A stretch of 32,138 nt of DNA from Pseudomonas sp. GM49 (GCF_000282355.1 NZ_AKJL01000007.1:1-32138), one strand, 5' to 3'. Counted from the stretch's first letter, positions 1 through 8,181 are shown. Notes: a model not told the origin generated them from the sequence alone. Made by a program: numbers and translations.

Positions 1-1
1 A

Positions 2-559
2 TGAGCTTGCAAGGTGTCTAGAGAATCCGGGGCGATTCAGTTCACGATGAAGCGCATCAGAGAAGCGGAGAACATAGGCTTTCGCGGCAGAGTAAACGGC
101 GAAATTCTTCACGCCCAGGAAGGACAGCAAGCTTGCGACCATCAGGATGTGCCCACGTTTGCGGGCTCGCATGTCGGCGGCGAAAAGGCGTGTCAGGGCT
201 GTCAGGCTAGCGATATCCAGATCAATCATCGCCAGGGACTCATCCAGAGGTTGATCCAGGAAAGGCCCTTGCAATCCATGACCCGCATTGTTGATGAGCA
301 CATCGATCACTATATTGCGTTCGCGGAGTTGCTCATGCAGTTCGATGATCGCCGGGATCGAGGACAGGTCTACTTGTTCGATGATCACATCGACGCCGAA
401 TCGTTCGCGCAACTGCGCTGATAGCGCTTCGAGTTTACTCAGTCTTCTTGCTACCAGAACGAGCGATTTTCCCTGCGCGGCATACTGCCGGGCAAACTCC
501 TCGCCAAATCCGCTTGATGCTCCGGTGATGAGCACCCAGGAATTCTCGTTCGACTTCAT
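2..559 (-). CDS. SDR family NAD(P)-dependent oxidoreductase, 3' end outside window
   Basis: An open frame runs from an ATG at 559 off the left edge, giving 186 residues. Family hallmarks are all present: the cofactor-binding TGASSGFG glycine motif (residues 12-19), NNAG (90-93), a catalytic Ser near 143 and YSAAK with the catalytic Tyr156 and Lys160. It should be a cytoplasmic classical short-chain dehydrogenase/reductase; the substrate cannot be told. It starts 44 bases after the stop of the outer-membrane efflux gene on the same strand, so the two probably share a transcript. Up to residue 175 (HREL) it reads as a normal SDR. After that the expected beta strand ending in a PG motif is not visible in the last ten codons, so the true C-terminus may be altered or simply divergent. 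The frame itself is uninterrupted. Confidence 0.88.
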   Translation of the reverse strand, partial: MKSNENSWVLITGASSGFGEEFARQYAAQGKSLVLVARRLSKLEALSAQLRERFGVDVIIEQVDLSSIPAIIELHEQLRERNIVIDVLINNAGHGLQGPFLDQPLDESLAMIDLDIASLTALTRLFAADMRARKRGHILMVASLLSFLGVKNFAVYSAAKAYVLRFSDALHRELNRPGFSRHLASS

Positions 560-603
560 TTCGCTGTACTCCGGTTGGTTTCTATTGAGCTCGCCTGGTT
601 AGG

Positions 604-2064
604 TCATCGTGTCGCAACAGGTTGGGCTTCAGGAGGTTGCCAGCCACCACCTAGCGACTTGAATGCCGCCACCGCCGCTCGTGCCGATTCCGTTCGCGCT
701 TGCGCCCGGGCATCGGAAGCCTGCAGCATCGTTTCGTCAGCGTGCAGGACATCGATCAGGCTGGCCGTGCCTTTCTCATAGGCAATGAACGACGATTGGC
801 GAGCTTGCGTCAGAGACGCCTCTCCCCCGGTGAGGGTGGTTGCTTGAGCTTCCCGATTTACCAGTGAGGAGAACGCGTTCTCGACATCCTCGGTGGCGCG
901 CAGCACAGACTGACGGTAAGCGGCCAGGGTTTCGGCTTCCTGTCCCTTGGCTTGGCCGATTTGGGCGTTTATGCGACCGAAGTCGAAGAGTCTCCAGCGT
1001 AGCCCCAATACACCCGCCGACTGGCTGGCACCGCTGGTAAAAAGGTTGCCTGCGGATACAGCCGTGGCGCTGCCCAGCAATGCGCTCAGGGAGAATTTCG
1101 GGTAGTACTCAGCAATCGCTTCCCCGATGCGTGCGTTTGAGGCTGCGAGATGGCGCTCAGCAACAATGAGATCTGGCCTGCGGCGCAGCAGATCGGCCGG
1201 CGTTCCCGTGGCCTTTATCTGCGGCGCTACAGGAATGTTCCCCGTATTTGCCAATTGCGTTCGGTGAGTGCCTGGCGGTGTGCCGAGCATGACATCCAGC
1301 GCATTCATGGCAGCATCCAGGCCGGTCTGCAGGGCCGGTACTGTCGCTTGGACCTGCGATAGTGCCCCCTCAGTCTGACGAACCTGATAGTTGGCGGCGA
1401 GGCCCTTGCTGTAGAGCAATTGGACTTTCTCTAGTAGCTCCTGCTGCGTTTTGACTTGTCGGTTCGCAATGTCCAACCGGGTCTGCAATCCGCGGATGGT
1501 GATGTAGATATCGGCGGTCTGCGCGGCGATGGCCAGTCGTGTGGCAGCGACACCCGCCTCGGAAGCCTGGTACTCGGCCAGTGCAGCCTCGCGTCCGCGT
1601 CGCAGTCCGCCAAAGACGTCCACCTCCCAGCTAGCATCGAGGTTGACCTCGTAGGAACTTCCGTACCGATCATAGCCAGGCGTTGAGTTCAACACCTGGC
1701 CGAGTGGGGTCTCGATTGACTGGTAGGAACGCGCGGCTTGGCCGCTGATGTTTCCCGAGGGTAATAAAGCGGCATTTGCGGCGCCTAGTCCTGCCCGTGC
1801 CTGCGTTACTCGCGCCGACGCCTGCGCCAGGTCCAGGTTCTGCTCAAGTGCCTTGGAGACGAAGTCGGCTAGCAGTGGATCACCGAAGCCTTCCCACCAG
1901 GCGACAAGACTGGCAGGCATCTCCCCAGGCCTCTGTTCGACAGAAGGCTGACCCAAGTAACGGTCCGAAAGCGGGGCGTCCGGACGGTGATAGTCCGGAC
2001 CGACCGCGCAACCTGTCATCAAGCTGGCACTCACCAAGAGAGCAACGGGACGGAGGGGAGGCAT
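604..2064 (-). CDS. RND efflux outer-membrane lipoprotein (OprM/NodT family)
   Basis: This 486-aa protein is the outer-membrane channel of a tripartite efflux pump. It begins with a lipoprotein signal peptide whose lipobox is LMTGC (Cys19), followed by the family's AVGPDYHRP signature. It then has two repeated outer-membrane-factor regions with long coiled-coil Ala/Gln-rich helices, and the second-repeat RRRPDL motif is visible. Length is typical of the family. An upstream in-frame ATG at 2139 would add 25 residues that are not signal-like. The ATG at 2064 is preferred because it starts the signal peptide and follows a GGAACC ribosome site. The upstream start would also place the promoter and the 2091-2114 palindrome inside the gene. 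It is divergent from the adaptor and pump genes, sharing a 218-bp regulatory region with them, and is followed on its own strand by the SDR gene. Confidence 0.93.
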   Translation of the reverse strand: MPPLRPVALLVSASLMTGCAVGPDYHRPDAPLSDRYLGQPSVEQRPGEMPASLVAWWEGFGDPLLADFVSKALEQNLDLAQASARVTQARAGLGAANAALLPSGNISGQAARSYQSIETPLGQVLNSTPGYDRYGSSYEVNLDASWEVDVFGGLRRGREAALAEYQASEAGVAATRLAIAAQTADIYITIRGLQTRLDIANRQVKTQQELLEKVQLLYSKGLAANYQVRQTEGALSQVQATVPALQTGLDAAMNALDVMLGTPPGTHRTQLANTGNIPVAPQIKATGTPADLLRRRPDLIVAERHLAASNARIGEAIAEYYPKFSLSALLGSATAVSAGNLFTSGASQSAGVLGLRWRLFDFGRINAQIGQAKGQEAETLAAYRQSVLRATEDVENAFSSLVNREAQATTLTGGEASLTQARQSSFIAYEKGTASLIDVLHADETMLQASDARAQARTESARAAVAAFKSLGGGWQPPEAQPVATR

Positions 2065-2090
2065 TGAGGTTCCTTCAATTGAGCATGTTT

Positions 2091-2114
2091 GTGACCATAT
2101 TACGTTACGGTCAC
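2091..2114. promoter_or_regulatory. 24-bp palindromic operator O1 (GTGACC-N12-GGTCAC)
   Basis: Perfect 6-bp inverted arms GTGACC/GGTCAC are separated by 12 bases. Symmetry, size and placement resemble TetR/AcrR-family operators. It covers the predicted -10 box and part of the spacer of the minus-strand efflux promoter, so a bound protein would block transcription of the outer-membrane gene. An equivalent site with the same arms and spacing lies exactly 120 bases away at 2211-2234. The cognate regulator is not in this window. Confidence 0.75.
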
Positions 2115-2124
2115 TTCCTGTCAA
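2097..2124 (-). promoter_or_regulatory. Predicted sigma-70 promoter of the outer-membrane efflux gene
   Basis: On the minus strand a perfect -35 TTGACA (2119-2124) is followed after 16 bases by TAATAT (2097-2102) as the -10 box. Transcription would start near 2090, about 25 bases before the ATG at 2064. Operator O1 overlaps the -10 box and spacer. Confidence 0.65.
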
Positions 2125-2210
2125 TCGACGCTCGTTCAACCAAGTTCGAAATTGCCAGTGTATTCGGCGATAAAACCGCTGAGGTTGAGGGGCATAGAAG
2201 ATTATAATTT

Positions 2211-2234
2211 GTGACCGTTGACACTAGTGGTCAC
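2211..2234. promoter_or_regulatory. 24-bp palindromic operator O2 (GTGACC-N12-GGTCAC)
   Basis: This is the second copy of the GTGACC-N12-GGTCAC palindrome, with arms identical to O1. Its spacer contains the whole TTGACA -35 box of the plus-strand promoter, which fits repression by steric exclusion. The two sites give one regulator control over both divergent transcripts. Confidence 0.75.
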
Positions 2235-2246
2235 TCGGCTGAGAAT
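2218..2246 (+). promoter_or_regulatory. Predicted sigma-70 promoter of the adaptor-pump operon
   Basis: A perfect TTGACA (2218-2223) is followed after 17 bases by GAGAAT (2241-2246), a 4/6 match to the -10 consensus. A TATAAT at 2203-2208 just upstream is an alternative -10 box but lacks a good -35 box. The -35 box lies inside operator O2. Confidence 0.55.
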
Positions 2247-2282
2247 ATGACGCCTGTCCTATTTGTTTAAGTAAGGGAACCT

Positions 2283-3392
2283 ATGCGCCGGCTTCGACCT
2301 TTCCCCATTGCCGCTTGCTTGTTGCCTCTCGTCCTGACGGCATGTGGCGACTCATCCACCGTTGAAGATCCACGCACGCATGCCCCTTTGGTGAGGTCCA
2401 CTGCTGTTCAGGCTTCGTCCGACGTCTCGCGTTCTTTCAGTGGTGTCGTGGTTGCCCGCGTCCAGGGCGACCTGGGCTTTCGGGTGTCAGGCAAGATACT
2501 TGAGCGCTTGGTCGACACCGGTCAGACCGTTAAACGTGGTCAGCCACTCATGCGCCTCGACCCAATCGACCTAGGGTTGCAGGCGCGAGCACAGCAAGAG
2601 TCGGTCATAGCCGCTCGGGCCCGAGCCAAGCAGACAGCAGATGACGAGGCGCGATACCGCAGTCTGGTTGCCGCAGGCGCTATTTCTGCATCGGCCTACG
2701 ACCAGATTAAAGCCGCAGCGGATACCGCAAAGGCGCAGCTTAGCGCCGCTGAAGCGCAGGCTGACGTTGCCCGTAATGCTTCTGGTTATGCGGTGCTGCT
2801 TGCGGATTCCGACGGCGTGGTGGTGGAGACGCTCGCCGAGCCCGGACAAGTTGTCAGCCCGGGACAGCCCGTGGTTCGACTAGCGCGGGCAGGACAGCGC
2901 GAAGCCATCGTTCACCTGCCCGAGACGTTGCGCCCCGCAGCAGGATCTACTGCGCAGGCGACGCTTTATGGCAATACCACGGATGCTGTTACAGCGAAGC
3001 TCAGGCTGCTGTCTGACTCGGCCGACCGTATGACACGCACCTTCGAGGCGCGGTATGTGCTTGAGGGCGCGCTGGCCAATGCACCGATAGGCTCGACCGT
3101 CACGCTTCGGATCACTGAAGGCACCACGCAGGGGCAGGGGCTGCAAGTACCGATCGCTGCCGTTTATGACCCAGGCCAAGGCACTGGCGTGTGGGTCATC
3201 GCCGGTACACCGGCGAAGGTGGCCTGGCGACCTGTACAAGTCCTGGGTTTGAGCGACGACACAGTGCGAGTCGCGGGCGACCTCAAAGTCGGCGAGCAGA
3301 TCGTAGCGTTAGGCGCACATCTGTTGCGCGAAGGTGAAGAGGTGAGATTGCCTCAACAGGATGACGAAAAAGTTGCCGGGGGGCGTCCATGA
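2283..3392 (+). CDS. RND efflux periplasmic adaptor subunit (membrane fusion lipoprotein)
   Basis: This 369-aa HlyD/AcrA-type adaptor couples the inner-membrane pump to the outer-membrane channel. A lipoprotein signal peptide ends in LTAC (Cys21). After it come the first half of the lipoyl/barrel-sandwich domain (VQGDLGFRVSGKI and GQPLMRLDP), an alpha-helical hairpin rich in Ala/Gln/Arg (roughly residues 95-165), and the second lipoyl half (DGVVVETLAEPGQVVSPGQPV). Beta-barrel and membrane-proximal domains follow. The ribosome site AAGGGAA sits 3 bases before the ATG. Its stop overlaps the pump start in ATGA, so the two genes are translationally coupled. Expression is probably set by the repressor binding O2. 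Substrates cannot be deduced. Confidence 0.93.
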   Translation: MRRLRPFPIAACLLPLVLTACGDSSTVEDPRTHAPLVRSTAVQASSDVSRSFSGVVVARVQGDLGFRVSGKILERLVDTGQTVKRGQPLMRLDPIDLGLQARAQQESVIAARARAKQTADDEARYRSLVAAGAISASAYDQIKAAADTAKAQLSAAEAQADVARNASGYAVLLADSDGVVVETLAEPGQVVSPGQPVVRLARAGQREAIVHLPETLRPAAGSTAQATLYGNTTDAVTAKLRLLSDSADRMTRTFEARYVLEGALANAPIGSTVTLRITEGTTQGQGLQVPIAAVYDPGQGTGVWVIAGTPAKVAWRPVQVLGLSDDTVRVAGDLKVGEQIVALGAHLLREGEEVRLPQQDDEKVAGGRP

Positions 3393-6300
3393 GCGAGGGG
3401 CGCTTCAATCTTTCCGCGATCGCCGTTCGTGAGCGATCTATTACGGTGTTTCTGATCTTCCTGATTGCCGTTGCAGGCACCCTGGCGTTCTTCAAGCTGG
3501 GGCGTGCGGAAGATCCTCCGTTTACGGTCAAGCAGTTGACGGTCATTACCGCGTGGCCGGGCGCCACGGCGCAGGAGATGCAGGATCAGGTAGCAGAGCC
3601 ACTTGAAAAACGCCTGCAAGAACTGAAATGGTACGACCGCACGGAAACCTATACGCGGCCCGGTCTCGCTTTCACGATGGTTTCGTTGTTGGACCGCACG
3701 CCACCCTCACAGGTGCAGGAAGAGTTTTATCAGGCGCGCAAAAAGCTCGACGACGAAGCCACCAAGCTACCGGCGGGTGTAATCGGGCCATTGGTCAACG
3801 ACGAGTATTCGGACGTGACGTTTGCGCTTTTTGCCCTCAAAGCCAAAGGCGAGCCGCAGCGACTGTTGGTGCGTGATGCTGAGTCGTTGCGCCAACAACT
3901 GTTGCATGTGCCGGGCGTGAAGAAGGTCAACATCATCGGTGAGCAAGCCGAGCGCATTTTTGTGTCCTTCTCCCATGACCGACTGGCCACCTTGGGCGTT
4001 TCTCCCCAGGACATCTTCGCCGCGCTGAACAGCCAGAACGTGCTCACTCCCGCCGGTTCCATCGAAACCAACGGGCCGCAGGTTTTCCTGCGGGTGGATG
4101 GCGCTTTCGATAAATTGGAGAAAATTCGTGACACGCCCCTGGCGATTCAGGGGCGCACGTTGAAGCTCTCGGACGTGGCGACGGTTGAACGAGGCTACGA
4201 AGACCCTGCCACCTTCCTGGTGCGCAATAACGGCGAAGAGGCCTTGTTGCTGGGGGTCATAATGCGCGAAGGCTGGAATGGCCTGGACCTGGGCAAGGCG
4301 CTGGACGCCGAGACGGCGAAGATAAATGAAGGCATGCCGCTGGGCATGACGCTGACCAAGGTCACTGATCAAGCCGTGAACATTGACTCGGCCGTTGGCG
4401 AGTTCATGGTCAAATTTTTTGTCGCGCTGCTTGTGGTGATGCTTGTTTGCTTTCTCAGCATGGGCTGGCGGGTAGGCCTCGTGGTCGCAGCGGCGGTACC
4501 GTTGACGCTGGCGATAGTGTTTGTGGTGATGGCGGCCACCGGAAAAAACTTTGACCGTATTACACTCGGCTCGTTGATTCTGGCGCTGGGACTGCTGGTG
4601 GACGACGCGATCATTGCTATCGAAATGATGGTGGTGAAAATGGAAGAGGGCTACGACCGAATCAAAGCTTCCGCGTATGCCTGGAGTCATACGGCCGCGC
4701 CAATGCTCTCCGGTACACTGGTAACGGCGATTGGCTTCATGCCCAACGGTTTCGCCCAGTCCACTGCCGGCGAGTACACCAGCAACATGTTCTGGATCGT
4801 CGGCATTGCTTTGATCGCTTCCTGGGTCGTCGCGGTGGCTTTCACCCCTTACCTGGGAGTGAAGTTGTTGCCAGACATCAAGAAGGTCGAGGGTGGGCAT
4901 GCGGCTATCTACAACACCCCCCGTTACAACCGCTTCCGCCGGGTTCTGACACGCGTCATCGCCCGCAAATGGCTGGTGGCTGGCACGGTTATCACGCTGT
5001 TTTTCGTGGCAGTTCTGGGCATGAGCCTGGTGAAGAAGCAGTTCTTCCCGACCTCGGACCGTCCCGAGGTGATGGTCGAGGTGCAAATGCCCTACGGAAC
5101 CTCCATCGCGCAGACCAGTGCCACTGCTGCAAAGGTCGAGGCCTGGCTGAAAAAGCAGGAAGAGGCAAAAATCGTCACGGCCTATATTGGGCAGGGCGCG
5201 CCGCGTTTCTTCCTGGCGATGGCGCCAGAATTGCCCGATCCATCGTTCGCCAAGATCGTGGTGCTGACGGACAGTCAGGAGGCACGTGAAACCCTCAAGC
5301 TCCGTCTTCGCGAAGCGGTCGCTGCAGGCCTCGCCCCAGAGGCCCGAGTCAGGGCATCTCAAATTGTGTTTGGTCCGTATTCGCCATTCCCGGTGGCCTA
5401 CCGGGTGATGGGGCCTGACCCGACGAAGCTTCGCGAGATTGCGGGTCGTGTACAAGATGTCATGCAAGCCAGCCCGATGATGAGGACGGTCAACAGCGAC
5501 TGGGGCCCTCTGACGCCGACGCTGCATTTCAACTTGGATCAGGATCGCTTGCAGGCGGTTGGACTGACATCCAGTGCAGTCGCCCAGCAGTTGCAATTCC
5601 TGCTGGCCGGAGTGCCGATCACGGCGGTTCGTGAAGACATTCGTTCAGTGCAGGTGGTTGGTCGTGCCGCGGGGAATATCCGGCTCGATCCCGCCCGGAT
5701 TGAAGGCTTCACATTGGTGGGAGCGGCGGGTCAGCGTATCCCTCTGTCCCAGGTCGGAGAGGTGGATGTGCGTATGGAGGATCCGATCCTTAGGCGCCGT
5801 GACCGCACGCCGACTATCACCGTGCGCGGCGATATTGCCGAAGGCCTTCAGCCGCCCGATGTATCGGGTGTGATCGTCAAGCAACTGCAGCCGATTATCG
5901 ACACGCTGCCTGGCGGGTACCGGATCGAGCAGGCGGGTGCGATCGAGGAATCGGGCAAGGCCGGCCAGGCGATAGTGCCGCTGGTTCCCATCATGATTGC
6001 CCTGACGCTGTTGATCATCATTGTCCAGGTACGTTCGATCTCGGCAATGATCATGGTGTTTTTCACCTCGCCGCTGGGATTGATTGGTGTGGTGCCAACG
6101 CTGCTGATCTTCCAGCAGCCGTTTGGAATCAACGCCCTGGTCGGGCTGATCGCGCTGTCGGGCATCTTGATGCGCAACACGCTGATTCTGATCGGGCAGA
6201 TCCATCACAACGCCCAAGAAGGCTTGGACCCGTTTCACGCAGTGGTCGAAGCCACGGTACAGCGTGCCCGCCCGGTACTGCTGACAGCACTCGCGGCAAT

Positions 6301-6538
6301 CCTGGCGTTCATTCCGCTGACCCATTCCGTCTTCTGGGGGACGCTGGCCTACACGCTGATCGGAGGCACGTTAGTCGGCACCATCATGACGCTGGTGTTC
6401 CTGCCGGCGATGTACGCCATCTGGTTCAAGATCCGTCCTGACAATACGGGGCAAACTGAAACAGCGGATAAGCAAGCAAGCCTGGTGGATAGGACACCAC
6501 CCCGTCCTCTTGCCGTTCACCTCACCACAAAGCTTTAG
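3389..6538 (+). CDS. RND multidrug efflux transporter permease (AcrB-like, HAE1 type)
   Basis: This 1049-aa proton-driven inner-membrane pump has the usual length and two-fold repeat of the family. TM1 is near the N-terminus, a large periplasmic loop follows, then TM2-6 from about residue 335, a second periplasmic loop, and TM8-12 from about 865. The proton-relay aspartates of TM4 are present in GLLVDDAII (Asp405, Asp406). At the position aligned with AcrB Lys940 in TM10, GILMRNTLI carries Arg929 instead of Lys, which keeps the positive charge. It works with the adjacent adaptor and the divergent outer-membrane gene. Its start overlaps the adaptor stop. No separate promoter or clear terminator was seen at its 3' end. 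Confidence 0.95.
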   Translation: MSEGRFNLSAIAVRERSITVFLIFLIAVAGTLAFFKLGRAEDPPFTVKQLTVITAWPGATAQEMQDQVAEPLEKRLQELKWYDRTETYTRPGLAFTMVSLLDRTPPSQVQEEFYQARKKLDDEATKLPAGVIGPLVNDEYSDVTFALFALKAKGEPQRLLVRDAESLRQQLLHVPGVKKVNIIGEQAERIFVSFSHDRLATLGVSPQDIFAALNSQNVLTPAGSIETNGPQVFLRVDGAFDKLEKIRDTPLAIQGRTLKLSDVATVERGYEDPATFLVRNNGEEALLLGVIMREGWNGLDLGKALDAETAKINEGMPLGMTLTKVTDQAVNIDSAVGEFMVKFFVALLVVMLVCFLSMGWRVGLVVAAAVPLTLAIVFVVMAATGKNFDRITLGSLILALGLLVDDAIIAIEMMVVKMEEGYDRIKASAYAWSHTAAPMLSGTLVTAIGFMPNGFAQSTAGEYTSNMFWIVGIALIASWVVAVAFTPYLGVKLLPDIKKVEGGHAAIYNTPRYNRFRRVLTRVIARKWLVAGTVITLFFVAVLGMSLVKKQFFPTSDRPEVMVEVQMPYGTSIAQTSATAAKVEAWLKKQEEAKIVTAYIGQGAPRFFLAMAPELPDPSFAKIVVLTDSQEARETLKLRLREAVAAGLAPEARVRASQIVFGPYSPFPVAYRVMGPDPTKLREIAGRVQDVMQASPMMRTVNSDWGPLTPTLHFNLDQDRLQAVGLTSSAVAQQLQFLLAGVPITAVREDIRSVQVVGRAAGNIRLDPARIEGFTLVGAAGQRIPLSQVGEVDVRMEDPILRRRDRTPTITVRGDIAEGLQPPDVSGVIVKQLQPIIDTLPGGYRIEQAGAIEESGKAGQAIVPLVPIMIALTLLIIIVQVRSISAMIMVFFTSPLGLIGVVPTLLIFQQPFGINALVGLIALSGILMRNTLILIGQIHHNAQEGLDPFHAVVEATVQRARPVLLTALAAILAFIPLTHSVFWGTLAYTLIGGTLVGTIMTLVFLPAMYAIWFKIRPDNTGQTETADKQASLVDRTPPRPLAVHLTTKL

Positions 6539-6584
6539 CCATAGGCCATAGCGTGGACGTCGACTGAAAAATGAAGAGGGTTCA

Positions 6585-6689
6585 ATGAGTAATCTCGAAG
6601 GTCAATTGCCAGCCTGGGACATGATTACTCCGTCTGCCTTAGTCAGATGCCATATCGGCTATCAGGAAAACCTTCAACACTCACTTTGA
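6585..6689 (+). CDS. Possible 34-aa ORF downstream of the pump
   Basis: An ATG with an AAGAGGG ribosome site at a normal distance opens a 34-codon frame ending at 6689. It overlaps the 3' end of the minus-strand receiver gene by 16 bases. The product has no signal peptide, membrane helix or family that I recognise. It could be a genuine small gene, the 5' remnant of a lost third operon gene, or chance. The ribosome site is the main support. Confidence 0.25.
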   Translation: MSNLEGQLPAWDMITPSALVRCHIGYQENLQHSL

Positions 6690-7087
6690 AGTGCAAATTC
6701 GATAGCGCTCAGCAAAGCATCGCCGCTGAAGGGCTTACGCAGGCATTCGATGGGTTTATAACGGCCGGATTCGGCCAGTGTCACTTCATCCCAGTGTGCC
6801 GACATGCAAATCACCGGGAATTTTCTGTCCTTGAGCGTCAGCGCGCGCATGACGTCTATCCCTGACAGGCCGTTCATTTTCAAATCCAACAACAGGCAGG
6901 CGATGTCATTGAAGTTTTCGAGGGCCAGGAACTCCTCGCCCGAGGCGAATACCCGGGCGCGGTATCCGGCCGACCGAAGCAGGTTGGCCAGGCTTTTGCG
7001 CACGGACGCATCGTCGTCCACGATGCAGACGATGATCATGACGCTGCCGGATGATCCGGGGGCGGTGCAGCCAGTGTCGATAGTCAT
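6674..7087 (-). CDS. Stand-alone receiver-domain response regulator
   Basis: This 137-aa protein is a single CheY-like receiver with no output domain. Acidic residues VDDD (24-26), phosphoacceptor Asp68 in LLLDLKMNG, the switch Ser near 95 (ICMSA) and the conserved Lys in LRKPF (about 117) are all present. The ATG at 7087 overlaps the TGA of the upstream regulator in a 4-base ATGA, which supports this start despite 16 extra residues before the internal Met17. It likely acts as a phosphate sink, a connector or a competitor in the phosphorelay with the adjacent regulator and the divergent 1713-aa histidine kinase. Confidence 0.9.
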   Translation of the reverse strand: MTIDTGCTAPGSSGSVMIIVCIVDDDASVRKSLANLLRSAGYRARVFASGEEFLALENFNDIACLLLDLKMNGLSGIDVMRALTLKDRKFPVICMSAHWDEVTLAESGRYKPIECLRKPFSGDALLSAIEFALQSEC

Positions 7088-8076
7088 GAAGAGCCCTGAG
7101 TGCCAAACGCCGGCTCGGCGCTGAGCAAGCCATACAGGCTGACCAGACTGACCAGCGAGCGCGTCTGCATCTTCTCCATGATGTGTTTGCGGTGGACCTT
7201 GGCGGTGACTTCACTGGTGCCCAACCGGTTGGCGATGTGCTTGTTGGACAGACCCGCGACGATCAGCGGGAGCACTTCGTGTTCACGGGGGGTCAATAGG
7301 GTAGCCCTTTGACGGGCACTCTGAGTGCGTTGCCATTGCTCGAACGCCGTCGCTGCACGCTGACGGGTGGTGCGCAGGATGTCCAGCAACTGGCCGTCAT
7401 TGAAAGGCTTGGTCAGGAACTCGACCGCTCCCGCTTTCATGGCCTGCACCGACATCGGGATGGTGCCAAAACCGGTCATGAAAATAACCGGCCACGGAAG
7501 TCCGCGCCGCCCGAGTGCGGATTGCAGTTCCAGGCCTGTCGCCTCGGGCAAGCTGACGTCCAGCAACAAGCAAGCGGGGCCGATGTCGAGGTCAGCGCTG
7601 AGCAATTCTTCGGCCGAGGCGAATATCCGGTGCACGATCCCTTCGGCCCGCAGCAGTCGGCTGAGCGCCGTGCGCACGGGGGCTTCATCGTCCACGATGA
7701 ACACCTGCACTCTGTCAGGATCGATCCGCTGCTGATCCTCGGACGCCGAGGGGCCCGGGGTCGTAGGATGGAACAGGGGCAGGGGCGGTTCACGTTCTTT
7801 CAATAATCGGTAACCTCGGCGCGGGACCGTCTGGATGAGCTCTTTTTCTCCGAGCAACTTGCGCAGCGAGGAAATCTGCACCTGCAGATTGTTTTCCTCG
7901 ACGACGGTGTCAGGCCAGACCTGTGTGATCAATTCATCTTTGCTGACGATTCGGCCATCGGCCTGCATCAGCACCGAGAGGATTTCGAACGCCCGGCCTC
8001 CGACACGCAGCGGCCGTCCATCAAGAAAGGCTTCACGCCGTTCCAGGGAAATAGTGGCTTGGCCGAGTCGGATCAT
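7084..8076 (-). CDS. Response regulator with two DNA-binding domains: winged helix, receiver, LuxR-type HTH
   Basis: This 330-aa transcription regulator has an unusual order. Residues about 2-93 form an OmpR/CadC-type winged helix (Trans_reg_C, with VWPDTVVEENNLQVQIS and VPRRGYRL). Residues about 124-240 form a receiver with VDDE, phosphoacceptor Asp173 in LLLDVSLPE, Thr in FMTG and Lys223 in LTKPF. Residues about 260-320 form a LuxR/FixJ HTH (LTPREHEVL, GLSNKHIANRLGTSEVTAKVHR). An ATG at 8127 would add 17 basic residues but has no ribosome site; the ATG at 8076 follows AGAGGA at ideal spacing. It is divergent from the giant sensor kinase, which is its probable phosphodonor, and is coupled by ATGA to the stand-alone receiver gene. 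Confidence 0.9.
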   Translation of the reverse strand: MIRLGQATISLERREAFLDGRPLRVGGRAFEILSVLMQADGRIVSKDELITQVWPDTVVEENNLQVQISSLRKLLGEKELIQTVPRRGYRLLKEREPPLPLFHPTTPGPSASEDQQRIDPDRVQVFIVDDEAPVRTALSRLLRAEGIVHRIFASAEELLSADLDIGPACLLLDVSLPEATGLELQSALGRRGLPWPVIFMTGFGTIPMSVQAMKAGAVEFLTKPFNDGQLLDILRTTRQRAATAFEQWQRTQSARQRATLLTPREHEVLPLIVAGLSNKHIANRLGTSEVTAKVHRKHIMEKMQTRSLVSLVSLYGLLSAEPAFGTQGSS

Positions 8077-8165
8077 ACGTTCCTCTGCACTGCGTTGACG
8101 GGGAGTGACGCCGGAACGTCGTTTCATCAGGGCTACAAGCTAGGGGACGGCCTCGCATAATGCAA

Positions 8166-8181
8166 TTATCCCGAGGGATAA
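8166..8181. promoter_or_regulatory. Perfect 16-bp inverted repeat between regulator and sensor genes
   Basis: TTATCCC-GA-GGGATAA is a perfect 7-bp inverted repeat in the 266-bp divergent region, about 90 bases upstream of the regulator ATG at 8076. Such symmetry suits a dimeric HTH protein, so autoregulation by the adjacent LuxR/winged-helix regulator is plausible. Nothing in the sequence proves which protein binds. Confidence 0.45.

Noticed and set aside
3767..5596. 609-codon open frame on the minus strand inside the pump gene
   Set aside because: It lies entirely antisense to the clear RND pump and its translation is rich in His/Gln/Arg with no recognisable domain, typical of a shadow of a GC-rich gene.
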